Below, in pieces: positions 1-12,539 of a stretch of 64,000 nt of DNA. Source of the DNA: Adiantum capillus-veneris (Eukaryota; Streptophyta; Polypodiopsida; Polypodiales; Pteridaceae); contig CM043948.1 of NCBI GenBank assembly GCA_014529385.2, positions 78,931,291-78,995,290 of the forward strand. Reading direction: 5' to 3'. The notes under the pieces were generated by a model that saw nothing but the letters and a program-made list of their open reading frames with translations, had not been told where the DNA came from and searched no databases. Both the position numbers and the translations under genes were made by a program. The first letter of the stretch is position 1; each line of letters begins with the position of its first letter.

Positions 1-194
1 GTCTGACCCTTCTCCTGCCCGCCATGAACCCCTCAATCTCTTCAGTGTTGCCTGCTCACACTGCCCTCTTCTCTATCCCTCTTTTTCTTTTACTATTTCC
101 CACTTACTAAACCCTCGGGCGGCCATATTGAATGTTGGGGGATACTTTTGTGGTGGGTGGCCTGCCTAGGCTTCATAAGGACACGACATTTGGC

Positions 195-237
<43 letters not shown>

Positions 238-270
238 CATATATAGATATGTATCTATGTATATATATAT
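195..270. repeat. (TA)n microsatellite, interrupted
   Basis: About 75 bases of nearly pure TA dinucleotide with a few C and G interruptions near the right end. Reading frames through it encode only an alternating Ile/Tyr stretch and are not genes. Confidence 0.95.
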
Positions 271-935
271 CGGCCAAGGCATTGCTAAGCATAACATTCA
301 GCTTGGATGGCTTCTCGCCTCAGTAAATTAAACCAAAGCTCCTATGCCATTGTTATGTTGGGCATTCCCGAAACCAATGCTCTCCGAAGTTCATCAGCTT
401 TGGCATAAATATCCGCTAAAGCATTAATAAAGACATCACTTGGCATGATTATCAACTTTGCATACATATCCACTAAAACATTGTCCCCGAGCTCCATTAT
501 TTCCAACCAAACACTACCAATCACCACATTAGGCATTTATCTCTACCGCGGTAGTGCTGAGCATAAGTCTACCAGAATACCTTGCTATCAATGCACTACA
601 AGAGATGGTATTCTAGACAAGATTCTCCTCAAGCACTTATTGTTCTCTAAAGCACACCATCTTTGGCATAAATAATCAGCATATGAGATACATATCACCC
701 ACGGTAATCGAATAACAATTGCCAATAATCTATTTAAAAGCTGATAACACCCAAGAGGCGGTATCTTCTCTACATTTCCCCCTTTGGATGCACATCATCA
801 CTACATCCACTCCCTCTGAACCTGCACATCCCACAGCATGTGCCAACCATCTTCTTGATTAATTTTCATCATCAAAAGCTTCATCAGACACATTGGCTGA
901 TGCATGCATATCATCATCATCCCTCGATTACTGAT
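271..935. other. No recognisable gene
   Basis: AT-rich sequence with short open frames on both strands, none with a known motif. The word TTGGCATA recurs (near 392, 440 and 663), which hints at an old degenerate repeat, but no boundaries can be drawn. Confidence 0.6.
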
Positions 936-2480
936 CTAAGGTTTGATCCTTAAAAATGAACTCACCTTCTTGTTTCTTGAACCTTTTGATCCTTTTCCCT
1001 GCAATAGGCACTCTAAGCTCAGTGCCATCGATCTCACATAATTTATATGTTGCATTGTCATAAGCATGAAGTACAACATACGGTCCAAACCAACATTTGA
1101 CCATCTTTCATAGAGTAGAGTATTGGTTTTACAAACTACTATCATAAACAAGTACCCAATCACCATCTTTGATAGCATATGGATGTAGTCTATGCTTCTC
1201 ATCAAATGTTGCTTTATTCTTCAACCTTCCGTCCTTGAGCTTTTCTTTGTCTTGCTCAGTATCTTCTTGATGCCTCTCAAGTTGGTGAATACGTAAAGCA
1301 AGAAAATGTTATGTAGACATACCTACTTCCCATGGCATTATAGTCCAAGACATAAATACCTCATGTGTAGGTATAAAGGGTTTTTGTCCATGCATCAACT
1401 CAAATAGCATAAAACTTGTAATAGAACTATGTCTAGTGCGATCAACCCATAAAGAAAAAGGTAGCAGCTTAGGCCAATCACCAATATGCCATCAGCATGC
1501 CTTTGCTAACGCCTTAACAATATGTGGATGCCCTTGTTCACTTTTTCCATTACCTTTTGGATTTTATGTTGTTTGATGCCCAGACGAGCAAAGAGCTCAC
1601 AAGTTTCATCTACATCCAGATCTCCTCTATCAGCAGTGATCTTACCAGCACAACCATACCTAAAAATTACATCTTCAAGCAAAAATTTACACACAAAACT
1701 TGTAGCTTTTGTACACAAACTCTCCCTTCAACCTTATTTGTGAGATCTTCTCTAGCAAGAACAATATACCTCATCTGCCTTCCCCCACTGGCATTGTAAT
1801 GAAACCTACTATCCACTTGTAATGCATAGCTAGTGGATAAGTAGGATGTGATCCATCTTGATGCTGTACATTAGAATATTGATGGCATACTAAACAAGTC
1901 TCCACAAACTGAGCAACATCTTTGTACATTCCTTTACACCAGTATAGCAGTCCTTTATTTTGACAAAAGTTGCCCAAACCCCTCTATGTCCAGCCGGTAA
2001 GCTTTTATGATACTCTTTAATCACCTGTTATTGAGTTGATTCATCACAAACAACTCGTTGTAGTACCCCTCTTGAACGCTTTGGATGCTTCCATAAATGA
2101 AGAATCTTGTAAAAGTAGCCATAATCCTTTTTTATGATCCTCTTGCATTCTTGATCACTCCATCCATCTTGCTTGGTAAGAGGGTTGAGGTAGTGGCCTA
2201 TCAAAAGACATTCTTCATCATACATCTCTTCAGAAAAGACCTCAAAAACACAGACATGAGTACCACAAATTGCATGTAAATGAGAAGAGGTGTAGCCCAA
2301 ATCATCACTGGTGGTAAGCATCTCCTCTTCATCTTCATACCTGGCCCTTAACCACATATATTCTACAGGGTTATCTCTACTTGCAATATGGCAAAAATCA
2401 GGATTAAGAGACTTAATAAATACTATCCATTGCAGTATTGCAATGTTCAAAGTAGAGCATTTTGAAATCATTCCCATCAA
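936..2480 (-). pseudogene. Ty3/gypsy RNase H end and integrase remnant
   Basis: This minus-strand stretch holds the downstream half of a decayed Ty3/gypsy pol. Reading from high to low coordinates, 2480-2028 has a motif near ASRDNPVEYMWLRARYEDEE. It matches the segment that follows RNase H in these polyproteins, where A-D-M-L-S-R-A-R-Y would be normal. At 1977-1771 a zinc-binding part survives (WCKGMYKDV, FVETCLVCHQ). At 1718-1506 the integrase core keeps an Asp in ITADRGDLD. At 1205-936 a C-terminal segment (YERWSNVG, LMTMQHINYV) resembles the integrase tail. The pieces lie in different frames with stops between them, so no protein can be made. The order and strand agree with the reverse transcriptase part just to the right. 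No LTR was found for this element. Confidence 0.75.
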
Positions 2481-2559
2481 TGGTAAAAAGTCTGTCTCTA
2501 CACGATTGAAGTACCTATGAAATATTCTTTGTCAGACCTCAGGGTAGTAGAAACACCCG

Positions 2560-3470
2560 AAAGTTATCTCTTAACCTATAGGTAACCTCTTTGATGAGCA
2601 TTAAGCACTTTTGCTCCAAAACAAATTGCATTCGTGTGACCATCTTCATCATCTTGACCTATATCCCACCCCATACCTGCTGGGCTAGTGTAAAGAGTTA
2701 AAAACATTGTCCTTCTACATTTATAATCAACCTTTCTCAAGGTAGGAGCCTTGAGAAGAATATTTTTCAATTTTTTGATGACCATAGTATGAGCTTCTTC
2801 CCATACAAACTTTTTCCCCTTCCTAAGCAATTGATGAAGCACCTTTGCAACATGAGCAAAGTGTAGCAACCAAATAAGATGAAATGAACATGTACCCAAA
2901 AACCTCCCAACCTCAGTAAATGATGTGCATGTTTGTTTCATCTTTTGTATAGCTTCAGCTTTAGCTAGACTTGGTCGTCTTCAATTTGGGCCACATATAT
3001 GCCCCACAATTAAAACCTCTTTAGCGCCAAAAAATGATTTTTGCCCTGAAAGTGTCAATTTAACTTCTTCAAGCCTAGATAAAATGGCATCAAAGTCGGC
3101 AATATGTTGGGAAACAAACTGTCAGGACCGCCTCTGATATTTTACCTAATCTTTGAACCCTTATTGACATCCCTTGATTGATATATCATCAATGAAGACA
3201 TAGTAACATAACGAATATAATTTCTCGATTCCCTAATTCATGACATTCATCATATGAGCTACATAGTTAGTAGAACCCTATGGTAGAGTGCGCATCCTTA
3301 CCAAACTGAGGGGTGTATGCATTGTAGTAAGATCCCTAATCTCTAAAGAAAGCTAAAACTGATCATATCCTGAGTAAAGATCATCCATAGAATATATAAA
3401 TCTACATCCAAAGGCCTCAACAAACTCATCCGCAATTGGACATGTACCTATTGTAGGGATTGGGTGGTGT
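2560..3470 (-). pseudogene. Ty3/gypsy reverse transcriptase and RNase H remnant
   Basis: Minus-strand pol remnant continuous with the integrase piece at lower coordinates. Around 3400-3100, shifted frames read SMDDLYSGYDQF, then RDLTTMHTPL, then VFIDDISI. The last is the polymerase catalytic box, in the F-I-D-D form common in Ty3/gypsy enzymes. The open frame 2941-2576 continues with the connection and RNase H region (FVWEEAH, then TLRKVDYKCRRTMFLTLYTS, then NAICFGAKVLNAHQRGY). Several in-frame stops and at least one frameshift are visible, so the enzyme is dead. A GA microsatellite lies immediately upstream (3525-3561). What lies between there and the CCHC fragment at 3.9-4.2 kb is not recognisable, so I cannot say whether the two belonged to one element. 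Confidence 0.75.
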
Positions 3471-3521
3471 GTCCAATGAGCTCAAGGTGGTTTGAAGCTT
3501 GGAAAAACCATGGCTATACAC

Positions 3522-3524
<3 letters not shown>

Positions 3525-3561
<37 letters not shown>
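3525..3561. repeat. (GA)n microsatellite
   Basis: Uninterrupted GA repeat of about 37 bases, upstream of the minus-strand pol remnant. Confidence 0.97.
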
Positions 3562-3563
<2 letters not shown>

Positions 3564-3893
3564 CAATAAACTATAATGTACATACAATATATTTACAACA
3601 TATATTATTATCATTCATATACAAAGGAAGTGTTTATATACAAAAGGTCTCATAGCCAGTATCCGGCAGCTCATATCTCCAGGTGCCTTTTCAAAAGGCT
3701 ACACACATATATGTAATATGTGTCACATAAAAAATTGAACTAGGTGTCGAAGGAGTTCCCATGCCCACCTTTCAACCCTCCCCTTGGGCATGTCATACAT
3801 AATGGAGACCCAACTATCCACAGAGGATGACAAGATCTATACACACAGGATGAAAATACCTCCCCATGAACTAGAGAGAGTAGAAACGGGTCT

Positions 3894-4247
3894 TCAAAGT
3901 ACATCTGTAACGAAAGAAATTTCTCCTTCATCCTCAGTTTCTTCTTCTTGGACTATATGTGTTGCTCCTCTCACTGCTTTTTTGCCTTTGTTATTACTGT
4001 GGCTGCTGCTATCTTGAATTTTTAAATAGCACCTAGAAGTGGGATGCCCCTTCTTTTCACAAGTGCTACAAAATTTATTGATATAAGAGTCTTTAGCTAT
4101 ATGACCCATTTTACCACAATCATAGCATTTCGGATGTTGAAAGATGATATGAAATCTATGAATGATTTTCCTTCTCTTGCTATAAAAGCCCCGTTTGTCA
4201 GACTTCTGAACATTTTGGAACACACAGAACTACATGCTTACCCCTAA
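3894..4247 (-). pseudogene. Retrotransposon gag fragment with two CCHC zinc knuckles
   Basis: The minus-strand open frame of 109 residues begins in a basic stretch (SKRRKIIHRF). It carries a knuckle CYDCGKMGHIAKDS, in which the final Cys has become Ser, and a second complete knuckle CSTCEKKGHPTSRC. The tail is rich in Ser, Lys and Glu. CX2CX4HX4C knuckles are the nucleic-acid-binding part of retrotransposon Gag nucleocapsid. The rest of a Gag (capsid-like helical region) should lie at higher coordinates, but I could not recognise it in 4.25-5.6 kb. The fragment could belong to the pol remnant at 0.9-3.5 kb or to a separate copia-type element. Confidence 0.75.
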
Positions 4248-6468
4248 TGTAGGTTATATGCTAACATACTTTGTCAGCACACCTACTATGTCCTTGACGT
4301 ATGAAATGATTGAAACGGTATCCAACCCCACCACAACAGGTGGTCAAAGTTGAAAACCTAACCTAAGAAAATTCTAGAATAGGGAGAGAATCACCCATTC
4401 AGAATGAGTTTTGCTAACGTATTCTCGTAGAAGATCCTTTAGCAAAGAATACGTGTAAGCTACCCATCCAACGTGGGATAAATAGTAGAAATAAGAGTGA
4501 GGTATTTTCTCTCAACTACTTACAGATAGTCTTCCCAGATGACTAGTAAACGGGGTTCACCATATCGTACAACCTTGCTGATGAATCAACAATTTCTGGA
4601 TTAAACATCTTGGTGATCGTGGAAGATCCATAAGCACCCAAACTGAGCCATGTCCTCTATTGGATATTGGTAGACCCAAAAGTAATATCATAGAGATACT
4701 GCACATAGAGTGCAAAATGCTTATTAAGCAACTGATGTGATGAATATGCATGCCACTCCAAATTAGCATTTGCTAAACACTAGGGCCCATAACACTTAGT
4801 GTGCATGCATTCAGCAAAAAACTGATCCAAACCTGTATATCCATGGTCATGTCTGTGATGCTCGTAGCACACATTAAAGAGGAATGTAAATAGTTCTAAA
4901 AGAAGAAACTAAATACTGTGTGCTGCAATAATTTGCAAGTCTTGCTGAAATGTTTGAACCATAATAGAATGTGAAACATTAATCACTCTAGGGAAAAACA
5001 ATGGAACTTTTTCATTAACAACTCAGAGCCTTGATATATGTATAAACACCCATCTGTAATGTTTTTTAGTAGTACCTATACATTAACAAGTCATTATTAG
5101 TATCCGACAAATTTTGGCCATCAAAATTGCTCTTGATATGTCGTTTTGAAAATGGTCTAGAAAACATATTTGACCAGCACCTAGGGACTTTGCCGTGACA
5201 CATACTTGAAATAGGGGCCGCCAGTGCCAGTCCTAGAGACTCATAGTCTCCACATGGGGAATATGTCTCATGTAAGAATGTATGAAAAAAGAACATCCTT
5301 CAAGTACAAGATGTACTTGTGCGTGGAGGTAATTGCAAACACTCTAGGATGAGAGTGATAGGGACCCTTATTAGCCTTGCTCCACACTGGCTAAATCAAA
5401 CTCCTTGAGTTCCTAGACCATGTTGCATCCCATGTGACAACATATGCCAAATAAACCCTACAAGTGGGCCTATAACTGCATAATGCAGAAAATTATTTTG
5501 GACATTATAGCCAAAAATGTCTTTGGCTCTTACATGACCTTGTCATCACTCTGAAGAGCAAAAATGGATATGCATCCTACGTAGAAAAAGAAAACCAAAA
5601 GAAACAAAACCAAAACAAATGCGTACCTATAGCTGAGTGAAAAACACCTACCCAAATTTCCCGCCGGCAAAGGCCTAGGAACACTAATTGAAAATTAGTG
5701 AAAGGCAAGTAATATTGCACATGGAACCCTAGGTGTTTCCCTTACAAACCATATCCCTTGGGTAAAATCAGTATTGTCAAACCCCTTGGTTAAACGTTGC
5801 AGGAAAACTGCTCAACTAGTAGCCCGATAGTATCTTAAGTCAACTCTGGAAGCTGAAATGATCCATGAGCCCTTGGCAGCCTATGGATTTCTTTCCTGTT
5901 GGTGTGAAGATTCCAATAATTGACCATCACACTTAATAAGTGATTTAATAATCAAGAGCTGGGTCTTACCGCAAAATTAGTAGTACACACACTCTTAGTG
6001 CTGTAGATAAAATAGAAGATCCATTCAAGTTGAAATCGTGTTCACAACTAGATCTTGTCTAAACTCAAAATCCACAATCGAGGAGTTCTGTGAATAGCCG
6101 TGCTTTCTAAATTGCTTGCTTTGTCTATACACCTTGATAGAGAGATACATTTTCGAGTTTGAGACTTTCAAAAGTGCAACTTGATCTTCAAAATCAAACT
6201 GTGTAGTGCTAAAATAACACCCAAAAAATGAGTAATGGCAAGATGCTTCTTTGTCCATTGAAATCAATGGGTACTCAACTAAAGAGATTCGTTCGATCTT
6301 GAAAGCAATCACTGATGGATGACAAACAGATGGCTCTTAGCCATTTCAAAATAGTGGTCTCTTAGCACTTCAAAAATAGATAGCTCATACCCTTTCTTGG
6401 CACCATGTTGGCATAGAAATATTTTAGAAAAATCATGACTAATTTCACCTTTCCCGCATACAAGTTGT

Positions 6469-6469
<1 letters not shown>
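4248..6469. other. No recognisable gene
   Basis: Open frames here (for example minus-strand 4557-4769, 5066-5296 and 6025-6312) carry no motif I know. By position this could be decayed Gag or leader of the element whose knuckles are at 3.9-4.2 kb, but nothing in the sequence proves it. Confidence 0.5.

Positions 6470-6512
<43 letters not shown>
6470..6512. repeat. (AG)n microsatellite
   Basis: Uninterrupted AG repeat of about 43 bases. A minus-strand frame through it encodes a Leu-Ser repeat and is not a gene. Confidence 0.97.
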
Positions 6513-6516
<4 letters not shown>

Positions 6517-8776
6517 CTAGGCTGGGGAAATCCCCTTATACAATTGTGTTGTATGCCCCGTGCATATGATCCCGTACAAACCATGGATTTGTCGTAGCTT
6601 ATCCTAAAGCGTACAACTACACGCTCTTGTAGAGAGAGGTACCAGAAGTCAAATCGTGACCCACTTACCTTGTATGGGAATGACCAAACTAGGGTAACTC
6701 TAAACACGGCACAATGCTTGTGAAAAACATAAAAACTGTTTGAAGAGATCAGTTACTTACCTTGTCCTTGACAAAGTATGTAGTGTTATAGCAGAAGCGT
6801 ATGCAATGATTGGTGTTGTATGCCCATCATACTAGTATGCCAACGATAAGCGCTTGGCTTTAATGACAATCTCAAGCATGTGAGTTGTTGGTACATGTGC
6901 CTTGCACGATTACACTGGCATGGATACACCACACAACGCAGCGTTGCATAAACTATGAGCTTATATCCACATAGTGCCAAATATGTGTGCCATTATCATT
7001 GATCCAGAGTCCATCGATAATACTATGGCACATAAGAGAAGCCGTGCTTCACATGAAGACAGACAAATCACTGCTTTATAAAGTTGGTTCATATGGAGCC
7101 TACCCAAGCACTTTGCTTTGCACAGCAAAGAGAGCTTGTCAAAAATAAACGTAAAATATAGACAAAAACAAGCATAGCTAAAAATGGACTAACCTAGTCG
7201 CCCACTGTGGGCAGGTGTCTAGTGGTGTGCTCGACTCCGACTCATAGTCATATATGCGAATAAGTTGAGAGTTGTTGGATGCCCCACACATGCCTTCTTG
7301 GCTTGGTGTAATCCGATCTCTAGTGAGAAATCATGCAGACATTTTTCAAAGACTCACAAGGTCATATGCTGATAGCTGATTCCGAACGTCAAAACTGCTA
7401 TGTCGTATGACTTAGAGGTAAGCCTTGCTTCCTAGAAGTCTTGTCAAAATTTTATAGAGAATCGGCCTAGCCAAATCGTGCAGTAGATTGAGAATCATGA
7501 GATTACTCAATACGGATAGAGATAGCATCCATAGATGAGTATTGGATTCAGCTCATAACTATGGATATCAATGCGTTTACCACTGCTATGTATACTTATG
7601 TTGCCTGCTCCCTGGCAAGCTAAAACATCTTTGTTGTGATTATATATCCAATGTGTAGAGGCGTGCTCTTGAAAGCCGTGCTTTGCCTCTTTGCTAGAAA
7701 TCCTTGTCGCAACTCAAGCTTTGGAGGAGTCGTCGCTTACAGTAGGATCAAGTCTAGCAATAGGCCATGCCAATTGATTTGAGATGCTAGAGAAACAATT
7801 TGGAAGGAAGCCGTGCTTGATTTTGGTCTTCAATCAATCATTGGTTGTTGGAGTCAAAATTTGGTAAACAAAAAACTCGGCATGGTCCCGTCATGATGGT
7901 TTTTTATGCCTTTGACAAGCCTTGCTTGGTTCGTGGTGCAACATGTTCTTGAGGAAAATATCAAACAAAATGGAATGTGATTGCTTACTGCCTAAATGAC
8001 CTCAAACACCTTGCCAGAATGGTCGTTTATCAAGATTCTTTATCGAGGTTCATGCCTTGGCTATTGTCCCATGATGGAATACATGCTTGGAGTAGATGTC
8101 GGTGCCAAAACTCCTCATCATAAACCTTAAATCGCCTTGCATGCGGGTGATGAAGTCCATATTTCCTCTTGCATGTGTCTATGTGCAACAAAAGTTTCAA
8201 AAATTTTGAGCAATCCGTGGCCCTTGGCTTGACCCTCAACTATCTTGCATGGTGCAACTTGGCCATCATGTGCGCATGACCACACCAGTGTGCTTTGCCA
8301 TGGGTATGACCCCTATGGGGTAGGGTGCCCCAAAATACGGTCGTCCCATATGAAAAAAACAACCAAACCCTGGGTATGGTGGCACGCTGCAGGCTGTGCA
8401 GGGATCATGGCCAAGAGAACATGTGCTGCAGACCTTCTCGACCCATGCTCTTGTGACGAAATCCCTTCCTTGACCCAGGGTGAACCTGGAAAGCTTCACA
8501 GAACCCGTTTTCAAGCAAGTCGAAGCCGCCCACCTCCCTCATGCAAGTGACCATTCACGCATCTTCTTGGCCATGAAAAGCCCCCCTAGCAAGCATCCCT
8601 ACACACGCAGTGTGCCTTGACCCCACCCACTTGTTTGGTCGCCTTGCACACCACATGCAAGAGCATGCACGTTTCGCTGCTAAAAATGAGGGGGAGAGAG
8701 AGGCCATGTCTCATACTGAATTCTAGAGAGAGAGAGAGAGTACTTTCCCCTCCTCCATAGCTCTCCCCTCCCTTGA
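6513..8776. other. No recognisable gene
   Basis: No known domain in either strand. The words GCCGTGCTT and GCCTTGCTT recur several times between about 7.0 and 8.0 kb, suggesting a diverged repetitive origin. A short AG run lies at about 8724-8741. The open frames at 8245-8550 (plus) and 8266-8514 (minus) overlap on opposite strands and look like chance. Confidence 0.5.
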
Positions 8777-8788
8777 GCTCTGATACCA
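8777..8788 (-). promoter_or_regulatory. Primer-binding site, initiator-Met tRNA type
   Basis: The minus strand reads TGGTATCAGAGC, the standard complement of the 3' end of initiator methionine tRNA used by many plant LTR retrotransposons. It lies one base beyond a sequence ending in CA on the minus strand, as expected next to a 5' LTR. Confidence 0.75.
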
Positions 8789-8789
8789 A

Positions 8790-8960
8790 TGAAAGGTCGA
8801 GGGGAGACTAAATCCCGGATCCTCCTCCCAGCCAACGTAATATAGGAGATGCCATGGCCCTCTGCCCTAAATGGATCCCATGTCCACACCTTCAGTCCGG
8901 ACCTTGGCCTAAGTCCTTGACCCCCCTAGGTCGGGCCTTGCCCTCTAGCCCTTGGCCTCA
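8790..8960 (-). mobile_element. Candidate small LTR (about 171 bp), TRIM-like
   Basis: On the minus strand this segment begins TGAGGCCAAGGGC, ends CCTTTCA, and is followed after one base by a Met-type primer-binding site. That is the layout of a short 5' LTR. It interrupts the minus-strand gag exactly within its zinc knuckle: the frame at 8961 and above reads HKCFKC and is cut off. The length fits terminal-repeat retrotransposons in miniature. I found no matching second LTR at lower coordinates, so it may be a truncated copy. The outer boundary rests only on the TG/CA rule and on where the gag reading breaks. Confidence 0.45.
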
Positions 8961-10236
8961 CACTTGAAACATTTATGAACCTTGTGAAAAGCTTCTAGCT
9001 CTTCAGTAGAGAGTTTATTTTTACCTTTGTAAACTCCTTTCTCCTTGTTCTTGTTGTTGTTGTTGTTGTTGGAGCTACCTTGGGAAGAGATTTAAGCATT
9101 GTTCTTCCCTCTTGATTCATTTCGTTCTTTCTTTTTCATGGGCTTATCATTTCTTTAGCCCCTTCTTGGAAATTGATGCGCAAAGCAACCATAGTGTGGT
9201 GGATGACTTCGATGATGGTCCTAGGCCTTTGAGAGTTGACATACTCAGCCATTTTATCAGGTAGTCCCACACAAAATTTTTTCTTTGGCTCGACAAAGTC
9301 TATCTTTTGGAAGACAGTAGCTTTGAGATGTAAGTCCAAAAACTTGTCTACATACTTGTGGATAGACTTGTTGGGGAGTAGCTTCAAGCTTCGCCATTCA
9401 CTGAGAACTTTATCTTTGGCATCGCTTGCAAGAAATTGCTTCATGATGATGGAAACTCATAGATTTTTCCATGTCTTTGGAGCTTCACCATTAATATGGA
9501 AGCTAGCCCACCATTGTTGGGTAGATTTTTGCTTGAGGACTCCATGCATCCCTCATCTCCAAAGACCGCATCAAATTGTTGGATGAAGGGCAAAACTTTG
9601 TCCATAGCACCAAAGGTGCCATCATATGTGAGAAAAGAGATTCTATTTCCTCACTCCTTGAAATTCTTAAGATGTTAGGACCTTTTCCAAGTAGCATAGG
9701 ATTGCGATGTCCTCCCCTCTTGTATTCTCTAGGAGAAAAACAGCTGCTTTCATCGCCGGAAGAGGAAGAAGATGATGAAGATGGTGAAGAGCGTGACCTC
9801 TTTCTTGCCTTTTTCTTCTTTTGATTCCTCTCTTCCCTCTTAGAAAGACGAGGAGAAGGACTATATGACGATTTTCTCCTCTTAGGAAAAGTTGGGGATT
9901 GTCGAGGCCGCCGTCTTCGTGGAGCCACATCTTCAGAGGAATTTGGAGATTCACTTCTTTCTCGTTCATAGGATTATTCCTCTTCTCTCACCAGAGAGAG
10001 TATTCTTTTAGAAGTATCTACAAGAGTCTTTCTAAGCTCTCTCATCGCTTGGGGAGTTTGGAGAATCCCATGAGTGCGAAGTTGTTGGTTAAACTTTGTC
10101 TGCAAAGTACGATTGCCCATATTTTTTTGCAACCTAGTAACAAGATCACAAACACTGTGGCATCATTAGTAGCACCTTCATGTGCAAAATAAAAGTTTTT
10201 ATTATTCATTCTACTCTCTTTATTATTTTCAGCCAT
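8961..10236 (-). pseudogene. Retrotransposon Gag, frameshifted
   Basis: Minus-strand Gag starting at ATG 10236 (MAENNKESRMNNKNF), about 390 bases inside a primer-binding site and LTR. The next recognisable block (9928-9503) is strongly basic and Ser-rich, with an Arg/Ser/Lys tract and a run of serines. A capsid-type Retrotrans_gag region follows at 9444-9136 (VLSEWRSLKLLPNKSIHKYV, DKFLDLHLKA, FCVGLPDKM). Close to 8961 the start of a zinc knuckle is visible (HKCFKC). The three blocks sit in different frames, so at least two frameshifts separate them. The knuckle is truncated by the small LTR-like insertion at 8790-8960. The rest of the element (pro-pol and 3' LTR) was not found. Confidence 0.8.
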
Positions 10237-10628
10237 GCTAACTAAGTTTATATCTATGCCACTTTGTGTTTTGGCAACTCAAAACTTTTGTTTCTACTCT
10301 TCTTTGCTTTTGAAAATTAGCTCTCAAGAAGCCAGACCCATGGTTTAGAGGCCGTTGATTGCAAAGAGTATTGGAGAGGTTCTAACATTGCTTGGTTGAT
10401 TATGGTTCCTATTGAGCTTGCTAGTAGCTCAATAATGTTTAAGCTAAAGACAAGCCCCGAAAGACTCCCTTATTAAGTCTAAATTTCCCAATGGTGTATC
10501 TTGAACCAAGTTCTTTTCATCTGGGATAATATCTCACTATCCCACTTACCCTCTTGCAATGAACATGTGTAACCTTGCATGGAAAACTTAAGGACCTCTC
10601 TTCTTAAGCAACAAAAGACAAACCAATA
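10237..10628 (-). other. Untranslated leader between primer site and gag
   Basis: About 390 bases without coding motifs, lying between the primer-binding site and the Gag start on the minus strand. This is the normal place for a retrotransposon leader. Confidence 0.55.
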
Positions 10629-10640
10629 GCTCTGATACCA
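10629..10640 (-). promoter_or_regulatory. Primer-binding site, initiator-Met tRNA type
   Basis: The minus strand reads TGGTATCAGAGC, immediately followed by the leader and gag of the same strand. One base separates it from the LTR end (TTGTTACA). Confidence 0.85.
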
Positions 10641-10641
10641 A

Positions 10642-11868
10642 TGTAACAAGATTGGACTAATAATATTGAGAGTAGAGGAATTAAGATGATCGTAGTGAGC
10701 ATTTCTTTAAGAGAATTCATCATGAGCATAAGAAAAGTACTTGATGGTAGATAGAGAAATAACCATAATACCTAGTTAGCTTGGCATGAACAATACTTGC
10801 AAAAGAAAGAGAGAATTATAGAACTTGGTAACAATTGAGGACTGGATATACTTGGAGTCAGTCCCCCTCCAAAAGGCTTTTGTATTATAGATTCTCCCAT
10901 GACGAGAGACTTGGTACATTACATGCTTTGTGTTCCTTGAGACCTTGTTGATTCAATGAAGATGGTAAACTTCATGTACCAAATTTATGTCCATAACTAA
11001 TGTTGTAAAAGCATTTACTTGTCTCCAACCTCAATCCTAAGACCTCAAATACCTTCGAAGGTGGAGAGAGAAAGAAGTAGCATAGGAGAAATAAATAGTC
11101 TCCAAGGCTTATCATTATTCTTAGAGCATAGCATAGCATAGCTTAGTTATGGAGATGAAAAAGATGGCAAGCTTTGCTTTGAAGGATTACTCTTGGTTGG
11201 ATTTGCATTCCATGCATAGCCAAGAGGTGTTGGTGTAGGCTCTCAAAGCTTGGAGAAGGAGATCAAGTTCTTGTTCATCACACAATGAGAGTGTGTGTGA
11301 GTGTGTGTGGGAGAGTATATGCTACAAGCAAGGCCTCTTGTTGCTTTCATAGACCCCTCATTTTTGCTCAAGATTTTACCTCATTGGCTCTTGCCAAGCA
11401 TAGCCAATCACATGCTTTGGTCATTTCAAGCAATAGAGGTAGCATTTAGACAAGTGCCCTCCTTTTCCCTTTGAGAGAGAGGTCTTGAATAATGCCTGAA
11501 TAATTAATTAATTAAACTAAATTCTCATTGGACCTCTCTCAAGGCCATCCAATAGACTTTAGGGACACTATGAGGGCAACCTTGCTAGGGGCTTCACATG
11601 TGTCCTATATGCCTCTTGTGGAAAGGGCTTGTCTTGAATGTGTGTGTGTGTGTTCTCCCTCATGCCTCTACCTTTAGGGATCGTCCCCTCCTTGTTAGGG
11701 ATCATGGTTTATATGCACACCACAAGCACCTCAAGTACCTTAGTCATCAAGCATGACAAGCACCTCAGTCACCTTGGTCATCAAGCACCTCAAGCACCTT
11801 AGTCATCAAGCACGACAAGCACATCAAGAACATGCCTAGTTTACCCTAAGGTCTAAGGACTTCTATCA
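10642..11868 (-). mobile_element. Candidate 5' LTR of the gag element at 9-10 kb
   Basis: The inner end is firm: the minus strand ends TTGTTACA next to the primer-binding site. The outer end is proposed at 11868, where the minus strand begins TGATAGAAGTCC, giving a TG...CA element of about 1.23 kb. A TATA-like word (CTATAATAC on the minus strand) lies near 10880. No second LTR copy was found, so the outer end cannot be confirmed. Confidence 0.5.
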
Positions 11869-12539
11869 ATAACCTTTGGAGGTCTTTAATGAAGCTAACC
11901 CTAAAGCCTTTTTAGCTCTATTATTTACACATTGTTCTTTAGTAGACCATCTCCTTTTGAGTCATTGTCAAGATGTAACCATCTCTCATTTTGAGTCTGG
12001 TCTAACAACATATATCTATGTTCTAGCTCTTGTTTACCTTTTACCTTCCCATATTATATGATCAATTTAACATGAAAAAATCATTTGGGTAAAGCTAGAT
12101 ATTAGATTTTATGACAATATTGTTCACGGTCACATTATCAACCAAGTATCTCATATACATAATACATAAATAACATGATATATTCATGCACATATTGTTT
12201 ATATGGCTTTCATAAATCCAAATTAACAACATGAATGTCACATTTATGCAAAAACAAATGCTTTTATCAAATGACACTCTATAGCCGCGTTACCGACCAA
12301 GTATTGTTCAAATCTAAAAGGTGGTAATAGTTTTCATACAAAAATCATATGGCCGTGTTATTGATCGATGCCTATATGTTTCTTTTACAAGGGGAAGGGA
12401 AGTTGACTCACCATAAGGATACATATATCTTCACATTACCGACATAGTATCCAAACGGCGAGCCAATACTACCACAAGGACATCATATTCCCTACTTAAT
12501 TGTGGTGATGCCCCCATGGTAATGACTATTCTATAGAAT
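11869..12539. other. No recognisable gene
   Basis: AT-rich sequence. The phrase ACCAAGTAT recurs after CATTATC and GTTACCG, suggesting an old internal duplication, but no coding motif is visible. Confidence 0.5.

Noticed and set aside
132-326. ORF through the TA repeat, and similar Leu-Ser or Thr-His ORFs at 3426-3614, 6309-6707, 43279-43470 and 51673-52140.
   Set aside because: Their length comes from stop-free dinucleotide repeats. No flanking motif supports a gene.
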